From the NCBI RefSeq assembly GCF_021310995.1, contig NZ_CP054150.1, positions 2,754,501 through 2,818,500 of the forward strand: a stretch of DNA of 64,000 bases, given 5' to 3'. Below are positions 8,656-18,971 of the stretch, piece after piece (positions within the stretch are counted from its first letter, which is position 1; every line of letters starts with the position of its first letter). The position numbers were made by a program, and so were the translations under genes. The stretch is from Agrobacterium vaccinii (GTDB taxonomy: Bacteria; Pseudomonadota; Alphaproteobacteria; Rhizobiales; Rhizobiaceae). The notes beneath the pieces were generated by a model. It made no database searches. It saw only the letters and a program-made list of their open reading frames with translations, and had not been told where the DNA came from.

Positions 8656-9066
8656 TCAAGCGGCGACGAGAACCTCATGAAGGTTCGTCAATTCATAAAG
8701 ATGCTTTTCAAGCTTTGTCAGATGCTCGTGGTGATGGTTGCCTTCCTGAATTTCAGAACGGGCAGCATCGATACGCTTCTGCAAATCGTCCGGCGTGATG
8801 TCGTCAGCAGCCGTTGCGGATTCGGCCAGCAACGTGCAGCCGCTCTGAACGATATCCGCGAAGCCACCGAACACGACGTATTTATGCGTTTCGCCCGAAG
8901 CAAACTTCACGGTAACAAGACCTGGCTTGATCGTGGTCATGACAGGCGCATGGTTCGGCAGAACAGTCATTTCGCCAAGCGTGGCAGGAATGACAACTTC
9001 AGTGACCGTCTCGGAAACAAGCAGGCGCTCTGGGGAAACAAGTTCGAATTTGAAACTGTCGGCCAT
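8656..9066 (-). CDS. atpC: ATP synthase epsilon subunit
   Basis: Subunit of the F1 central stalk, 136 residues, which couples gamma rotation to the proton ring and can restrain ATP hydrolysis. The N-terminal beta-sandwich is clear (FELVSPERLLVSE, GEMTVLPNHAPVMTTIKPG) and is followed by a helical C-terminal region. It is the last gene of atpHAGDC, 67 bases after atpD, and is followed by a strong terminator. Confidence 0.97.
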   Translation of the reverse strand: MADSFKFELVSPERLLVSETVTEVVIPATLGEMTVLPNHAPVMTTIKPGLVTVKFASGETHKYVVFGGFADIVQSGCTLLAESATAADDITPDDLQKRIDAARSEIQEGNHHHEHLTKLEKHLYELTNLHEVLVAA

Positions 9067-9133
9067 GGCTATTTACTTCTTTTGCGTTGGGCGGCGGACG
9101 AAAGCGCGTGGGGGCCACGCGCTTTCAAGATAA

Positions 9134-10609
<1,476 letters not shown>

Positions 10610-10615
10610 TTAACC

Positions 10616-11494
10616 TCAGAGCGCTTCCGCGCCCGAAATGATTTCAATCAGTTCCTTGGTGATCTGAGCCTGGCGCTGACGGTTATAGGAAAGCGTCAGC
10701 TTATTGATCATTTCACCGGCGTTGCGCGTGGCATTGTCCATCGCGCTCATCTTGGCACCCATTTCGCCAGCCACGTTTTCGAGCAGAGCCCGGAAAACCT
10801 GAACCGAAATGTTGCGCGGAATAAGGTCTTCCAGAATGGAAGCCGCATCCGGCTCGTATTCGTAAATCGCCGTCGTTGCAGACTGCTCGACCTCGACGGC
10901 GGGAGCCGCAGCAGGAATAAGCTGCAGACCTGTCGGGATCTGGCTGATGACCGACTTGAACTCGGAATAGATCAGCGTGCAGACATCGAACTCACCGGCG
11001 TTAAAACGCGCGATGATCTTCTTGGCGATACCATCGGCGTTCTCGAAACCCACCCGCTTCACGTCACGCAATTCGATGCGCTCGATGATGTTGGACGAGA
11101 ATTCGCGACGCAGGCTATCGTAGCCTTTTTTGCCGACAGTCATGATCTTGACCGTCTTGCCTTCTGCAATCAGCTTGCGAGCGCGATCACGGGCAAAACG
11201 GGAAATCTGTGCATTGAAACCACCGCAAAGACCACGGTCTGCCGTGCAGACGACGAGCAGATGCACGTCGTCCTTGCCCGTACCGGTCATCAGAACCGGA
11301 GCAACGTCTGCCTCTACCGCCTGAGCGATGTTGGCAAGAACGGCACCCATGCGCTGCGAGTAAGGCCGGGCGGCCTCCGCAGCTTCCTGGGCGCGCCGAA
11401 GCTTCGCCGCAGCGACCATTTTCATCGCCTTGGTAATCTTCTGCGTCGCCTTTACGGAGGCTATGCGGTTTTTCAGATCCTTTAGTGAAGGCAT
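10616..11494 (-). CDS. atpG: ATP synthase gamma subunit
   Basis: Central rotor shaft of F1, 292 residues. The N-terminal coiled helix starts [20 protein letters not shown] and the C-terminal helix contains [15 protein letters not shown], both hallmarks of the family. An insertion rich in Ala, Pro and Glu ([11 protein letters not shown], about residues 195-210) is typical of alphaproteobacterial gamma subunits. It sits between atpA and atpD. Confidence 0.97.
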   Translation of the reverse strand: MPSLKDLKNRIASVKATQKITKAMKMVAAAKLRRAQEAAEAARPYSQRMGAVLANIAQAVEADVAPVLMTGTGKDDVHLLVVCTADRGLCGGFNAQISRFARDRARKLIAEGKTVKIMTVGKKGYDSLRREFSSNIIERIELRDVKRVGFENADGIAKKIIARFNAGEFDVCTLIYSEFKSVISQIPTGLQLIPAAAPAVEVEQSATTAIYEYEPDAASILEDLIPRNISVQVFRALLENVAGEMGAKMSAMDNATRNAGEMINKLTLSYNRQRQAQITKELIEIISGAEAL

Positions 11495-11522
11495 CCGTTA
11501 TCCGTCCCAGTCACGAGGCTAA

Positions 11523-13052
11523 TCAGGAGAAAGACTTGGCGAAGTTCTCAAGAGCAGTCTTCAACTTGCCCTTGGTGTCATCGCTAACAGCCTTTTCCGT
11601 GCGGATGGTGTCGAGAATGTCCTTGCCTTCCGAGCGGAGGTAAGACAGCAGACCCTGTTCGAACTTGCTGATGTCAGCAACAGCGACCTTGTCCAGGTAA
11701 CCGTTAACACCAGCGAAGATCACAGCAACCTGTTCTTCCGTCTTGAGCGGGGAGAACTGTGGCTGCTTGAGCAATTCGGTCAGACGTGCACCACGGTTCA
11801 GCAGGCGCTGTGTGGAGGCATCGAGGTCGGAACCGAACTGGGCAAATGCTGCCATTTCACGATACTGGGCAAGCTCACCCTTGATCGAACCGGCAACCTG
11901 CTTCATGGCCTTGATCTGAGCGGCAGAACCAACGCGAGACACCGACAGACCGACGTTAACAGCCGGACGGATACCCTGATAGAACAGGTCGGTTTCAAGG
12001 AAGATTTGGCCGTCGGTGATCGAGATCACGTTGGTCGGAATAAACGCGGAAACGTCGTTACCCTGTGTTTCGATGACCGGCAGAGCCGTCAGCGAACCAT
12101 TGCCAGCATCGTCGCCCATCTTGGCGGCGCGCTCGAGCAGACGCGAATGAAGGTAGAAAACGTCGCCAGGGTAAGCTTCGCGGCCCGGAGGACGACGCAG
12201 AAGAAGCGACATCTGACGGTAGGCAACAGCCTGCTTGGAAAGGTCATCGTAACCGATCAGCGCGTGCATGCCGTTGTCACGGAAGTATTCGCCCATGGCG
12301 CAACCAGCAAACGGTGCCAGATACTGCATCGGAGCAGGATCGGAAGCCGTTGCAGCAACGATGATCGAATACTGAAGAGCGCCACGCTCTTCCAGAACCT
12401 TCACGAACTGAGCAACAGTCGAACGTTTCTGGCCGATAGCGACGTAAACGCAGTACAGCTTTTCGCTGTCTGGACCGCTATCGTGAATGGCCTTCTGGTT
12501 CAGGATCGTGTCGAGAATGATCGCTGTCTTGCCGGTCTGACGGTCACCGATGACGAGCTCGCGCTGGCCACGACCAACTGGGATCAGAGCGTCGATGGCC
12601 TTGAGGCCTGTCGACATCGGTTCATGAACCGACTTGCGCGGAATGATGCCGGGAGCCTTGACGTCAACACGCGAACGGCGCGTTGCGTTGATCGGGCCCT
12701 TGCCGTCAATCGGGTTGCCGAGAGCATCGACCACGCGGCCGAGAAGCTCTGGACCGACAGGAACGTCAACGATGGCGCCGGTCCGCTTGACGGTGTCGCC
12801 TTCCTTGATGTCACGGTCAGAACCGAAAATAACAACACCGACGTTGTCGTTTTCGAGGTTGAGTGCCATGCCGCGAATGCCGCCTGGGAACTCGACCATT
12901 TCACCGGCCTGAACATTGTCGAGGCCGTAAACGCGGGCAATACCGTCACCGACGGAAAGCACCTGGCCGACTTCCGAGACTTCTGCCTCGTTGCCGAAAT
13001 TTTTGATCTGGTCTTTTAGAATAGCGGAAATTTCCGCGGCGCGGATATCCAT
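11523..13052 (-). CDS. atpA: ATP synthase alpha subunit
   Basis: Non-catalytic nucleotide-binding F1 subunit, 509 residues, starting [16 protein letters not shown]. The P-loop GDRQTGKTA and the signature [17 protein letters not shown] are visible. Its ATG shares one base with the atpH stop (TGATG), which implies coupled translation and helps fix stoichiometry. Confidence 0.98.
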   Translation of the reverse strand: MDIRAAEISAILKDQIKNFGNEAEVSEVGQVLSVGDGIARVYGLDNVQAGEMVEFPGGIRGMALNLENDNVGVVIFGSDRDIKEGDTVKRTGAIVDVPVGPELLGRVVDALGNPIDGKGPINATRRSRVDVKAPGIIPRKSVHEPMSTGLKAIDALIPVGRGQRELVIGDRQTGKTAIILDTILNQKAIHDSGPDSEKLYCVYVAIGQKRSTVAQFVKVLEERGALQYSIIVAATASDPAPMQYLAPFAGCAMGEYFRDNGMHALIGYDDLSKQAVAYRQMSLLLRRPPGREAYPGDVFYLHSRLLERAAKMGDDAGNGSLTALPVIETQGNDVSAFIPTNVISITDGQIFLETDLFYQGIRPAVNVGLSVSRVGSAAQIKAMKQVAGSIKGELAQYREMAAFAQFGSDLDASTQRLLNRGARLTELLKQPQFSPLKTEEQVAVIFAGVNGYLDKVAVADISKFEQGLLSYLRSEGKDILDTIRTEKAVSDDTKGKLKTALENFAKSFS

Positions 13053-13618
13053 CAGCCAACCTCTTTCAGTGCAAGCTTAAGGGTGGAAAGTTTGGTGCGA
13101 AGAGACGTATCGGTCTGGCGCGAACCAACCTTGACGATAAGACCGCCAAGAATGGATGGATCGATGGTCAGAGCGACCTTCACATCCTTACCAGTAACGC
13201 TCTTCAGCGCCGCTTTCAGTTCAGTTTCCTGCGCTTCGTCCAGCGCATGAGCCGAGGTAACCTCGGCAGTAATCTCACCGCGATGCGCGGCAACGATTTC
13301 ACGATAGGCAACGACCATGCCGGGAACGGCAAACAGACGACGATTGCCCGCAACGACTTTCAGAAAGTTTGCAGTCAGGCCAGCGATACCGGCTTTTTCT
13401 GCAATGGCGGAAATAGCGCTGGATTGCTCTTTCGCCGAAAAGACGGGGCTCGCAACCAGACGCTTCAGATCGTCGCTTTCATCAAGCAAGCCCTGAAACT
13501 TTTCGAGGTCGGCACCAACCGCTTCAATGACACCCGCTTCCAAAGCAAGCTCGAAAAGCGACGACGCATACCTTTCCGCTACACCGGATGTTCCATGGGA
13601 GGTATCTGCCACGGGCAC
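13052..13618 (-). CDS. atpH: ATP synthase delta subunit
   Basis: Peripheral-stalk subunit joining F1 to the b subunits, first gene of atpHAGDC; the F0 genes are not in this window. I place the start at GTG (protein begins VPVADTSHG, 188 residues) because AGGGA lies about five bases upstream and this matches the usual rhizobial N-terminus. An in-frame TTG twelve codons earlier is possible but has poorer spacing. The family core [11 protein letters not shown] and the C-terminal [14 protein letters not shown] are clear. Confidence 0.94.
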   Translation of the reverse strand: MPVADTSHGTSGVAERYASSLFELALEAGVIEAVGADLEKFQGLLDESDDLKRLVASPVFSAKEQSSAISAIAEKAGIAGLTANFLKVVAGNRRLFAVPGMVVAYREIVAAHRGEITAEVTSAHALDEAQETELKAALKSVTGKDVKVALTIDPSILGGLIVKVGSRQTDTSLRTKLSTLKLALKEVG

Positions 13619-13674
13619 TTTTTCCCTGCTAATCGTCCAAGAAGACGGCGCCAATTCCTCAGCTTTCCAAATTC

Positions 13675-13689
13675 TTGAAATCGTTTCAA
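13675..13689. promoter_or_regulatory. Palindrome TTGAAA-N3-TTTCAA upstream of the atp operon
   Basis: Six-base arms with a three-base spacer lie 57 bases before the atpH GTG, in what should be the atp leader or promoter region. It may be an operator. I found no convincing -35/-10 pair nearby. Confidence 0.35.
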
Positions 13690-13841
13690 TTTCCCCGAAA
13701 AAGGCCGGAATTCCCCCCTGCCTTATCTCGATTTCGCGGTCCGTCTAGCATAGGAAGCCGGGACTCGCAACACGCGTAGTAACGGAAAGTGGCGTTTGAG
13801 CAAGAGCCAAGCCGTTAAATTTTCCGACATCACCCCGCAGA

Positions 13842-13880
13842 AGCCCATATCAGCGGCATGAATGCCGCATCGGCTTTTTT
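13842..13880 (+). terminator. Orphan plus-strand intrinsic terminator
   Basis: An outer stem AAGCC/GGCTT encloses an inner stem GCGGCAT-ga-ATGCCGC, followed by six T on the plus strand. On the minus strand no T-run follows, so it does not serve the small membrane protein gene to its right. No plus-strand gene lies to its left, which makes it an orphan and a possible end of a small RNA. Confidence 0.6.
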
Positions 13881-14265
13881 AAACAAACCCGAATACGTAA
13901 ATCAGAGTCAGCGCGGCCAAGGCTGAATGCACAACCAGAAGTAAGCAATTTCGCATTGTTGCGCCCCCGTCCGACAGAATCGACAGGACCGCGCCGAAAG
14001 CAGCAAGCGCGAAAGAAGCACCAAATGCGAGATAGACCATAGGCTGCGCAAGCAGCAGAGCAGTTGCTCCGAAGCCGAGGTAAAAACCGGCGAGCGACGA
14101 ACGCAACAGCACGAGGCCATCCCGGCGCTCCGCCTGAAACTGCATACCGAACAGACGAAACGTCACGCCAGGCGCAAACATGATGACCAAACCAATGATG
14201 GCAGAGACGGCTGCGGCAGAAAATGCCAGTTGCTCGCCGAACTCGGTCGGAAAATAGAATTCCAT
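13879..14265 (-). CDS. Small four-helix membrane protein, DUF4345-like
   Basis: Hypothetical inner-membrane protein of 128 residues with four hydrophobic segments: roughly 14-35, 50-70, 75-97 and 105-127. The start MEFYFPTEF is chosen because GGGGA lies about six bases upstream; an in-frame TTG four codons earlier overlaps that site. Topology and length resemble the DUF4345 family, which I offer tentatively. It stands alone between the atp promoter region and priA. Function unknown. Confidence 0.7.
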   Translation of the reverse strand: MEFYFPTEFGEQLAFSAAAVSAIIGLVIMFAPGVTFRLFGMQFQAERRDGLVLLRSSLAGFYLGFGATALLLAQPMVYLAFGASFALAAFGAVLSILSDGGATMRNCLLLVVHSALAALTLIYVFGFV

Positions 14266-14331
14266 TGTTGTCCCCAAATCAGGTGTTCCCCGACAGCCTT
14301 ATGGCATGACGGGCTGTAAGTGGAAAAGGCG

Positions 14332-16563
14332 TCACAGAAAACTTTGCGGATCGATATCGATCTGGACGTGGATCGACCCACGCTCCTTGGGTCCGTTGCC
14401 CAGCATCGCCCGCATGAAGGCCTGCATGTCGGAATTTCTCTTGCCGTGGACCAGAAGCCGGAACCGATACCGCCCGCGAATGAGCGCAAGCGGTGCTTCG
14501 GCAGGACCAAGCAACATGATGCCGGATGCCTGCGGCGCGGAGGCCCGCAGGCCTCTGGCATGCGTTTCGGCCTCGGCGCGCGTATCGGCGGAAATGATGA
14601 CCGATGCCAATCGCCCGAATGGCGGAAGCAGGGCTTTCTCCCGCTCCATCACCTCTCTGTCATAGAAGGCAGCCGCATCACCCGAAACGATGGCCTGCAT
14701 GACAGGGTGTTGCGGCTGATAGGTCTGCAAGAGACCATGACTTTTGAGACCCGTGCGGCCCGCACGCCCAGTCACCTGCGACAGGAGCTGAAACGTGCGC
14801 TCCGCAGCTCGCGGGTCACCATTTGCCAGCCCGATATCGGCATCGACGATACCCACCAGCGTCATGAGGGGAAAATTGTGACCTTTGGCCACGAGTTGGG
14901 TGCCGATAACGATATCCGCCTCCCCTTTCACGATGGCTTCGAGTTCCAACCGCAGCCGTTTTACGCCCATCAGGTCGGACGACAGCACGATGGTCCGCGC
15001 TTCGGGGAAGTGTTTCTCCACCTCTTCAGCAATGCGCTCCACACCGGGACCGCAAGCCGCGAGATGATCGAAGGTGCCGCATTCCGGGCAATGGTCCGGC
15101 GTCGGTTGATTGTGGCCACACTGGTGGCATTGGAGTTGGCTGCGAAAACGGTGCTCCACCAGCCAGCTGGAACATTGCGGGCATTGAAAGCGATGGCCGC
15201 AGACGCGACACAATGTCAGAGGAGCATAACCACGCCGATTGAGAAACAGCAGCGATTGCTCGCCCTTTTCCATGGTCTTGGCGATGCCGCGCAAGAGCAC
15301 CGGCGACAGGAAGCCGCCACGTTCCGGCGGGTGTTTGCGCATATCGACCAGATGCAGGTCCGGCATGGCCGCATCGCCAAAGCGCGTGTGCAGATGGATG
15401 GTGTTATAGCGCCCCGAGGTGCCGTTGACTTGGCTTTCGACAGATGGCGTGGCAGACACCAGCACGACCGGGAAGTCGGCGATTCGCGCGCGCACGACAG
15501 CCATGTCCCGCGCATTATAATAGACGCGGTCTTCCTGCTTATAGGCCGGGTCGTGCTCCTCGTCGACAATGATAAGGCCAAGATTGTCGAACGGCAGGAA
15601 GAGTGCGGAGCGCGCGCCCGCCACCACGCGCACCTCGCCCGTCACCGTCTGGCGCCAGACTTTTTCGCGCAGACGCGGTGAAAGATCGGAATGCCATTCC
15701 GCCGGTTTGGAGCCGAACCGGTCCTGAAAGCGGTCGAGAAAAGATGCCGTCAATGCGATCTCGGGCAGCAGGATCAGTACCTGCTTGCCTTGCCGCAGGG
15801 TTTCGGCCACGGCTTCGAAATAGACCTCAGTCTTACCGGAGCCCGTGACACCATCGATCAGCGAAACAGCAAAGCCGCCTTTCCTTACGTCCTCAAGAAT
15901 CTCGGAAGCCGCCTGCCTTTGCGGCCCTTCCAGACGGGGCTCGACATAGTCAGGGTCCGGCTCTGCGACTACGGATGGAGCGGGCAGAAAGACCGTTTCA
16001 AAAATGCCCTGCTTGGCAAGTCCGTCGATGACGCTTGCCGAAACACCCGCCGCGTTGGCAAGCCCGCTCTTCGTCCAAGCATGACCCTCGGCGGCCAGTT
16101 CCAATACCCGCGCCCGGGCAGGCGTCGAGCGCTCCGGGCGTGCTTCCGTCAGCCGCAGGCCTTCGATCATCGGCTCCGGGTCGAAAGCGGCAGGAGCGCG
16201 CAGCGCCATGCGGGCCACGAGCCCGGGCGGGGACAGTGTGTAAGCGGCCACCCAATCGATGAAGCGGCGCATTTCATTGCGCATTGGTGGGCAATCGAAA
16301 GATTTCGTGATGGGTCGAAGCTTTTTGGGATCGATGGAAGCTCCATCGGCCTTGTCCCAGACGACGCCGATAACCTGCCTCGGGCCCAGCGGTACCTGCA
16401 CGATGGACCCCGGCTCCACCACCATGTCGGCTGGCACCGAATAGCTGTACGGCCCCGGTGCAGGCATAGGCACCAGAACAGGTACCGCCGCAACGGGTTC
16501 GGGAAGAGCGGGCTTGTGCTGGTCGAACAAGGCCGCAAACAGATCAGTCGAATCTTTTGCCAT
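14332..16563 (-). CDS. priA: Primosomal replication restart helicase PriA
   Basis: 3'-5' helicase that reloads the replisome at stalled forks. About 743 residues with an N-terminal DNA-binding domain, Walker A DGVTGSGKTEVY, the VDEEHD box, and a zinc region of paired CxxC motifs (CRVCGHRFQCPQC, CHQCGH, CPECG). The GTQLVAKGHNFP block belongs to the C-terminal helicase lobe. I use the ATG beginning MAKDSTDLF; an in-frame GTG six codons earlier is an alternative, and neither has a strong ribosome site. It is transcribed divergently from the recombinase gene. Confidence 0.95.
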   Translation of the reverse strand: MAKDSTDLFAALFDQHKPALPEPVAAVPVLVPMPAPGPYSYSVPADMVVEPGSIVQVPLGPRQVIGVVWDKADGASIDPKKLRPITKSFDCPPMRNEMRRFIDWVAAYTLSPPGLVARMALRAPAAFDPEPMIEGLRLTEARPERSTPARARVLELAAEGHAWTKSGLANAAGVSASVIDGLAKQGIFETVFLPAPSVVAEPDPDYVEPRLEGPQRQAASEILEDVRKGGFAVSLIDGVTGSGKTEVYFEAVAETLRQGKQVLILLPEIALTASFLDRFQDRFGSKPAEWHSDLSPRLREKVWRQTVTGEVRVVAGARSALFLPFDNLGLIIVDEEHDPAYKQEDRVYYNARDMAVVRARIADFPVVLVSATPSVESQVNGTSGRYNTIHLHTRFGDAAMPDLHLVDMRKHPPERGGFLSPVLLRGIAKTMEKGEQSLLFLNRRGYAPLTLCRVCGHRFQCPQCSSWLVEHRFRSQLQCHQCGHNQPTPDHCPECGTFDHLAACGPGVERIAEEVEKHFPEARTIVLSSDLMGVKRLRLELEAIVKGEADIVIGTQLVAKGHNFPLMTLVGIVDADIGLANGDPRAAERTFQLLSQVTGRAGRTGLKSHGLLQTYQPQHPVMQAIVSGDAAAFYDREVMEREKALLPPFGRLASVIISADTRAEAETHARGLRASAPQASGIMLLGPAEAPLALIRGRYRFRLLVHGKRNSDMQAFMRAMLGNGPKERGSIHVQIDIDPQSFL

Positions 16564-16639
16564 AGGCTGGCGACAATGCACTCTGAGAACAGGAAAAGGA
16601 ACCTTTAGCGGAGACAGTCCCTGCCTGTCATCCGCATTT

Positions 16640-16666
16640 TAACCAAATGCAGACGGCACCTGGTTA
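16640..16666. promoter_or_regulatory. Inverted repeat TAACCA-N15-TGGTTA in the priA/xerC divergent region
   Basis: Two exact 6-base arms lie between the divergent genes. They could be paired binding sites; TTAACCA resembles a half-site of the rhizobial CtrA motif, but this is weak evidence. Confidence 0.25.
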
Positions 16667-16694
16667 GTCTTGCCGCAAACGATGGGATTTTACC

Positions 16695-17630
16695 ATGGAC
16701 GAGATTTTGACCTTTGCCGACCCCGAGCTTTTGGCAGAGCGACAGGTCTGGCTTTCCTCTCTGGCGGGTGAGAGGCGGCTCGCAGATAACACGCTTGAAG
16801 CCTATGAGCGTGACACCAGACAATTTTTGACGTTCATGACCGGCTATCTCGGCAATCCGACCAGCATCGGCAATGTCAGCAATTTGCGCCCTGTCGATCT
16901 TCGCGCTTTTCTCGCGTCACGCCGTAAAGAGGGTGCGGGCGCACGCTCGCTGGGAAGACATCTTGCCGGGTTGCGGTCGTTTCTTCGGTATCTCGAGAAA
17001 AAGGGCATGGTCAACGCAGCCGGTGCAACCGCCATGCGTGCGCCGAAACAGCCGAAATCCCTGCCGAAACCGCTCACAGACCGGCAGGCCCTGAAAATTA
17101 CGACTGTCAACGCGCAGCTTTCCGAAGAGCCATGGATCGCCGCCCGCAATGCTGCGGTGCTTGCTTTGCTTTACGGTTGCGGCCTGCGTATCTCCGAGGC
17201 GCTGGGGCTGACCGGGGCTGATCTTTCGCACGGTGCGCGCAGCCTTCGCGTGACGGGCAAAGGCAACAAGATGCGCCTCGTACCGCTTCTCCCTGTCGTC
17301 TTTGAGGCTGTAGACACCTACCGCAAGCTCTGCCCCTATCATATCGAAGACGACGAACCGCTGTTTCTCGGTGCGCGCGGCGGCACGCTCCAACCCGCCA
17401 TTGTTCAGCGTGAGATGCAGAAACTGCGTGGCGCGTTCGGTCTGCCGGAAAACGCAACACCGCATGCGCTGCGGCATTCTTTTGCCACGCATTTGCTGGC
17501 TGGCGGCGGGGATTTGCGCACGATTCAGGAATTATTGGGCCATGCCAGCCTGTCCACAACGCAGATTTATACCGGCGTCGATACGGCACGTTTGTTGGAA
17601 ATCTACGACAATTCCCATCCTCGGGCATAA
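16695..17630 (+). CDS. xerC: Tyrosine site-specific recombinase, XerC type
   Basis: Recombinase of 311 residues that should work with XerD at dif to resolve chromosome dimers. The SAM-like N-terminal domain spans about 10-105. The catalytic set is complete: Arg165 (GCGLRISEAL), Lys in GKGNK (189-192), His257 and Arg260 (HALRHSFATH), His283 (LLGHASL) and Tyr292. The XerC rather than XerD label rests on its position beside priA, as in other Rhizobiaceae, and is less certain than the family. Confidence 0.88.
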   Translation: MDEILTFADPELLAERQVWLSSLAGERRLADNTLEAYERDTRQFLTFMTGYLGNPTSIGNVSNLRPVDLRAFLASRRKEGAGARSLGRHLAGLRSFLRYLEKKGMVNAAGATAMRAPKQPKSLPKPLTDRQALKITTVNAQLSEEPWIAARNAAVLALLYGCGLRISEALGLTGADLSHGARSLRVTGKGNKMRLVPLLPVVFEAVDTYRKLCPYHIEDDEPLFLGARGGTLQPAIVQREMQKLRGAFGLPENATPHALRHSFATHLLAGGGDLRTIQELLGHASLSTTQIYTGVDTARLLEIYDNSHPRA

Positions 17631-17724
17631 AAGATTTAAAGCGCAAGATTTGCTTAACTATACCCATTAACCGTCCGTCCAAATCCCCGGTCTTATAAGT
17701 GCTGCCAGAAAACGGGGTGATTCG

Positions 17725-18819
17725 ATGATCGATCTTTCCAGGCCTCAAAACCTGACATCACTGATGATGGGCCGCATGGGCGACGCGTTGCTGTGGCTGC
17801 TGGCCGCACTGCATGTCGCAGCGATTGCCGTTCTGGTCACGACCTTGCTGTCCGTTGGCGAAGCTCATGCTGCCGACGACCCGATCGAGTGCAAGGGGAC
17901 CAACCTGCTGGTCGAGATGCAGAAGAAGGAACCTGCGCGCTACGACGCCATTGTTGCCGAAGCGAAAGAGACGCCCAACGGCAAGGGCGCATTCTGGAAA
18001 ATCGAAAAAACAGGCGTCGAGCCCTCATGGCTTCTCGGCACGATGCATATTTCCGATCCGCGCGTGCTGCAAATGCCCGACGGTGCAAAAGAGGCTCTTG
18101 CAAAGGCCGACACTGTCATTGTCGAATCGGACGAGATTACCGATGAGAAAAAGGCTGCCGCATCTTTGCTTGCACGCCCGGAGCTGACCATGTTCCTCGA
18201 CGGCAAATCGATGACCGACCTGTTGTCGCCTCAGGACGTGGCGAAGCTGGAGAGCGGTCTGAAAGAACGGGGTATTCCGCTCGATGCCGTCGTCAAAATG
18301 AAGCCGTGGATATTGTCCAGCTTCGTGGCACTTCCCGCCTGCGAATTTGCCCGCAAGGCGCGTGGCGCGAGCTTTCTGGACATGAAGCTTGCCAAGGATG
18401 CGGTCAGCGAAGACAAGACGCTCGTCGGTCTGGAAACGCTTCTGGAACAGATCACCGCCATGTCCGACCTACCGCTGTCCTTTCATGTGCAGTCGCTGAT
18501 CCAGATGCTGGAACTGGGCGACCGGATGGATGACGTCATGGCGACGATGATCGATCTCTACGTGGAGGGCGAGATCGGCATGATCATGCCCATGATGAAA
18601 AGCATCGATCCCGAGCATGACGATCTGGGGAAAGATGGCTATGCCGCTTTCGAGCAACGCCTGATCAATGATCGCAACCACGTCATGGCGAACAATGCCG
18701 CACCGCATCTCGAGAACGGCAATGTCTTCATGGCTGTTGGCGCACTGCATCTGCCGGGCAAAGTCGGCGTCATCGAACTGCTGCGCGCAAAAGGCTTCAC
18801 CTTGACGGCCGTCCACTAA
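17725..18819 (+). CDS. TraB/GumN family protein, exported or membrane-anchored
   Basis: A 364-residue protein of the TraB/GumN (TIKI-like) family. An N-terminal hydrophobic segment (about 15-42, ending GEAHA-ADD) looks like a signal peptide or anchor. The family hallmarks are WLLGTMHISDPRV near residue 100 and VGALHLPGKVGVIELL near the C-terminus; these His-containing GxxH motifs are the putative metal site related to metalloproteases. It lies alone between xerC and the osmolyte transporter. The biochemical role in bacteria is poorly known. Confidence 0.85.
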   Translation: MIDLSRPQNLTSLMMGRMGDALLWLLAALHVAAIAVLVTTLLSVGEAHAADDPIECKGTNLLVEMQKKEPARYDAIVAEAKETPNGKGAFWKIEKTGVEPSWLLGTMHISDPRVLQMPDGAKEALAKADTVIVESDEITDEKKAAASLLARPELTMFLDGKSMTDLLSPQDVAKLESGLKERGIPLDAVVKMKPWILSSFVALPACEFARKARGASFLDMKLAKDAVSEDKTLVGLETLLEQITAMSDLPLSFHVQSLIQMLELGDRMDDVMATMIDLYVEGEIGMIMPMMKSIDPEHDDLGKDGYAAFEQRLINDRNHVMANNAAPHLENGNVFMAVGALHLPGKVGVIELLRAKGFTLTAVH

Positions 18820-18843
18820 AGACAATCTGGACGTAAGCCACTG

Positions 18844-18862
18844 TATAATTAGAATTTTCTAA
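18844..18862. promoter_or_regulatory. TATAAT box overlapped by palindrome TTAGAA-TT-TTCTAA before the BCCT gene
   Basis: A perfect TATAAT (18844-18849) is followed at once by a 14-base inverted repeat (18849-18862). The arrangement suits a repressor covering the start site. No good -35 is found at 17 bases, so the promoter call is tentative. The 2-base spacer separates it from the Irr iron-control motif, which has 3. Confidence 0.4.
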
Positions 18863-18971
18863 ATTTATGCACTCACAAAATATGCAACTATTTGGCGCGC
18901 AATTCATTCTCCGCTCCGCATAGCACTGCCAAGGCAGCGCTTGCTTTCTATGTGGATTTGAGGGGACTGAC

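Noticed and set aside
14320..15681. 453-codon plus-strand frame
   Set aside because: Antisense to priA, which has full helicase motifs and zinc Cys.
17663..17680. TTAA-N-TTAA resembling a CtrA site before the TraB/GumN gene
   Set aside because: The spacer is nine bases, not the seven required.
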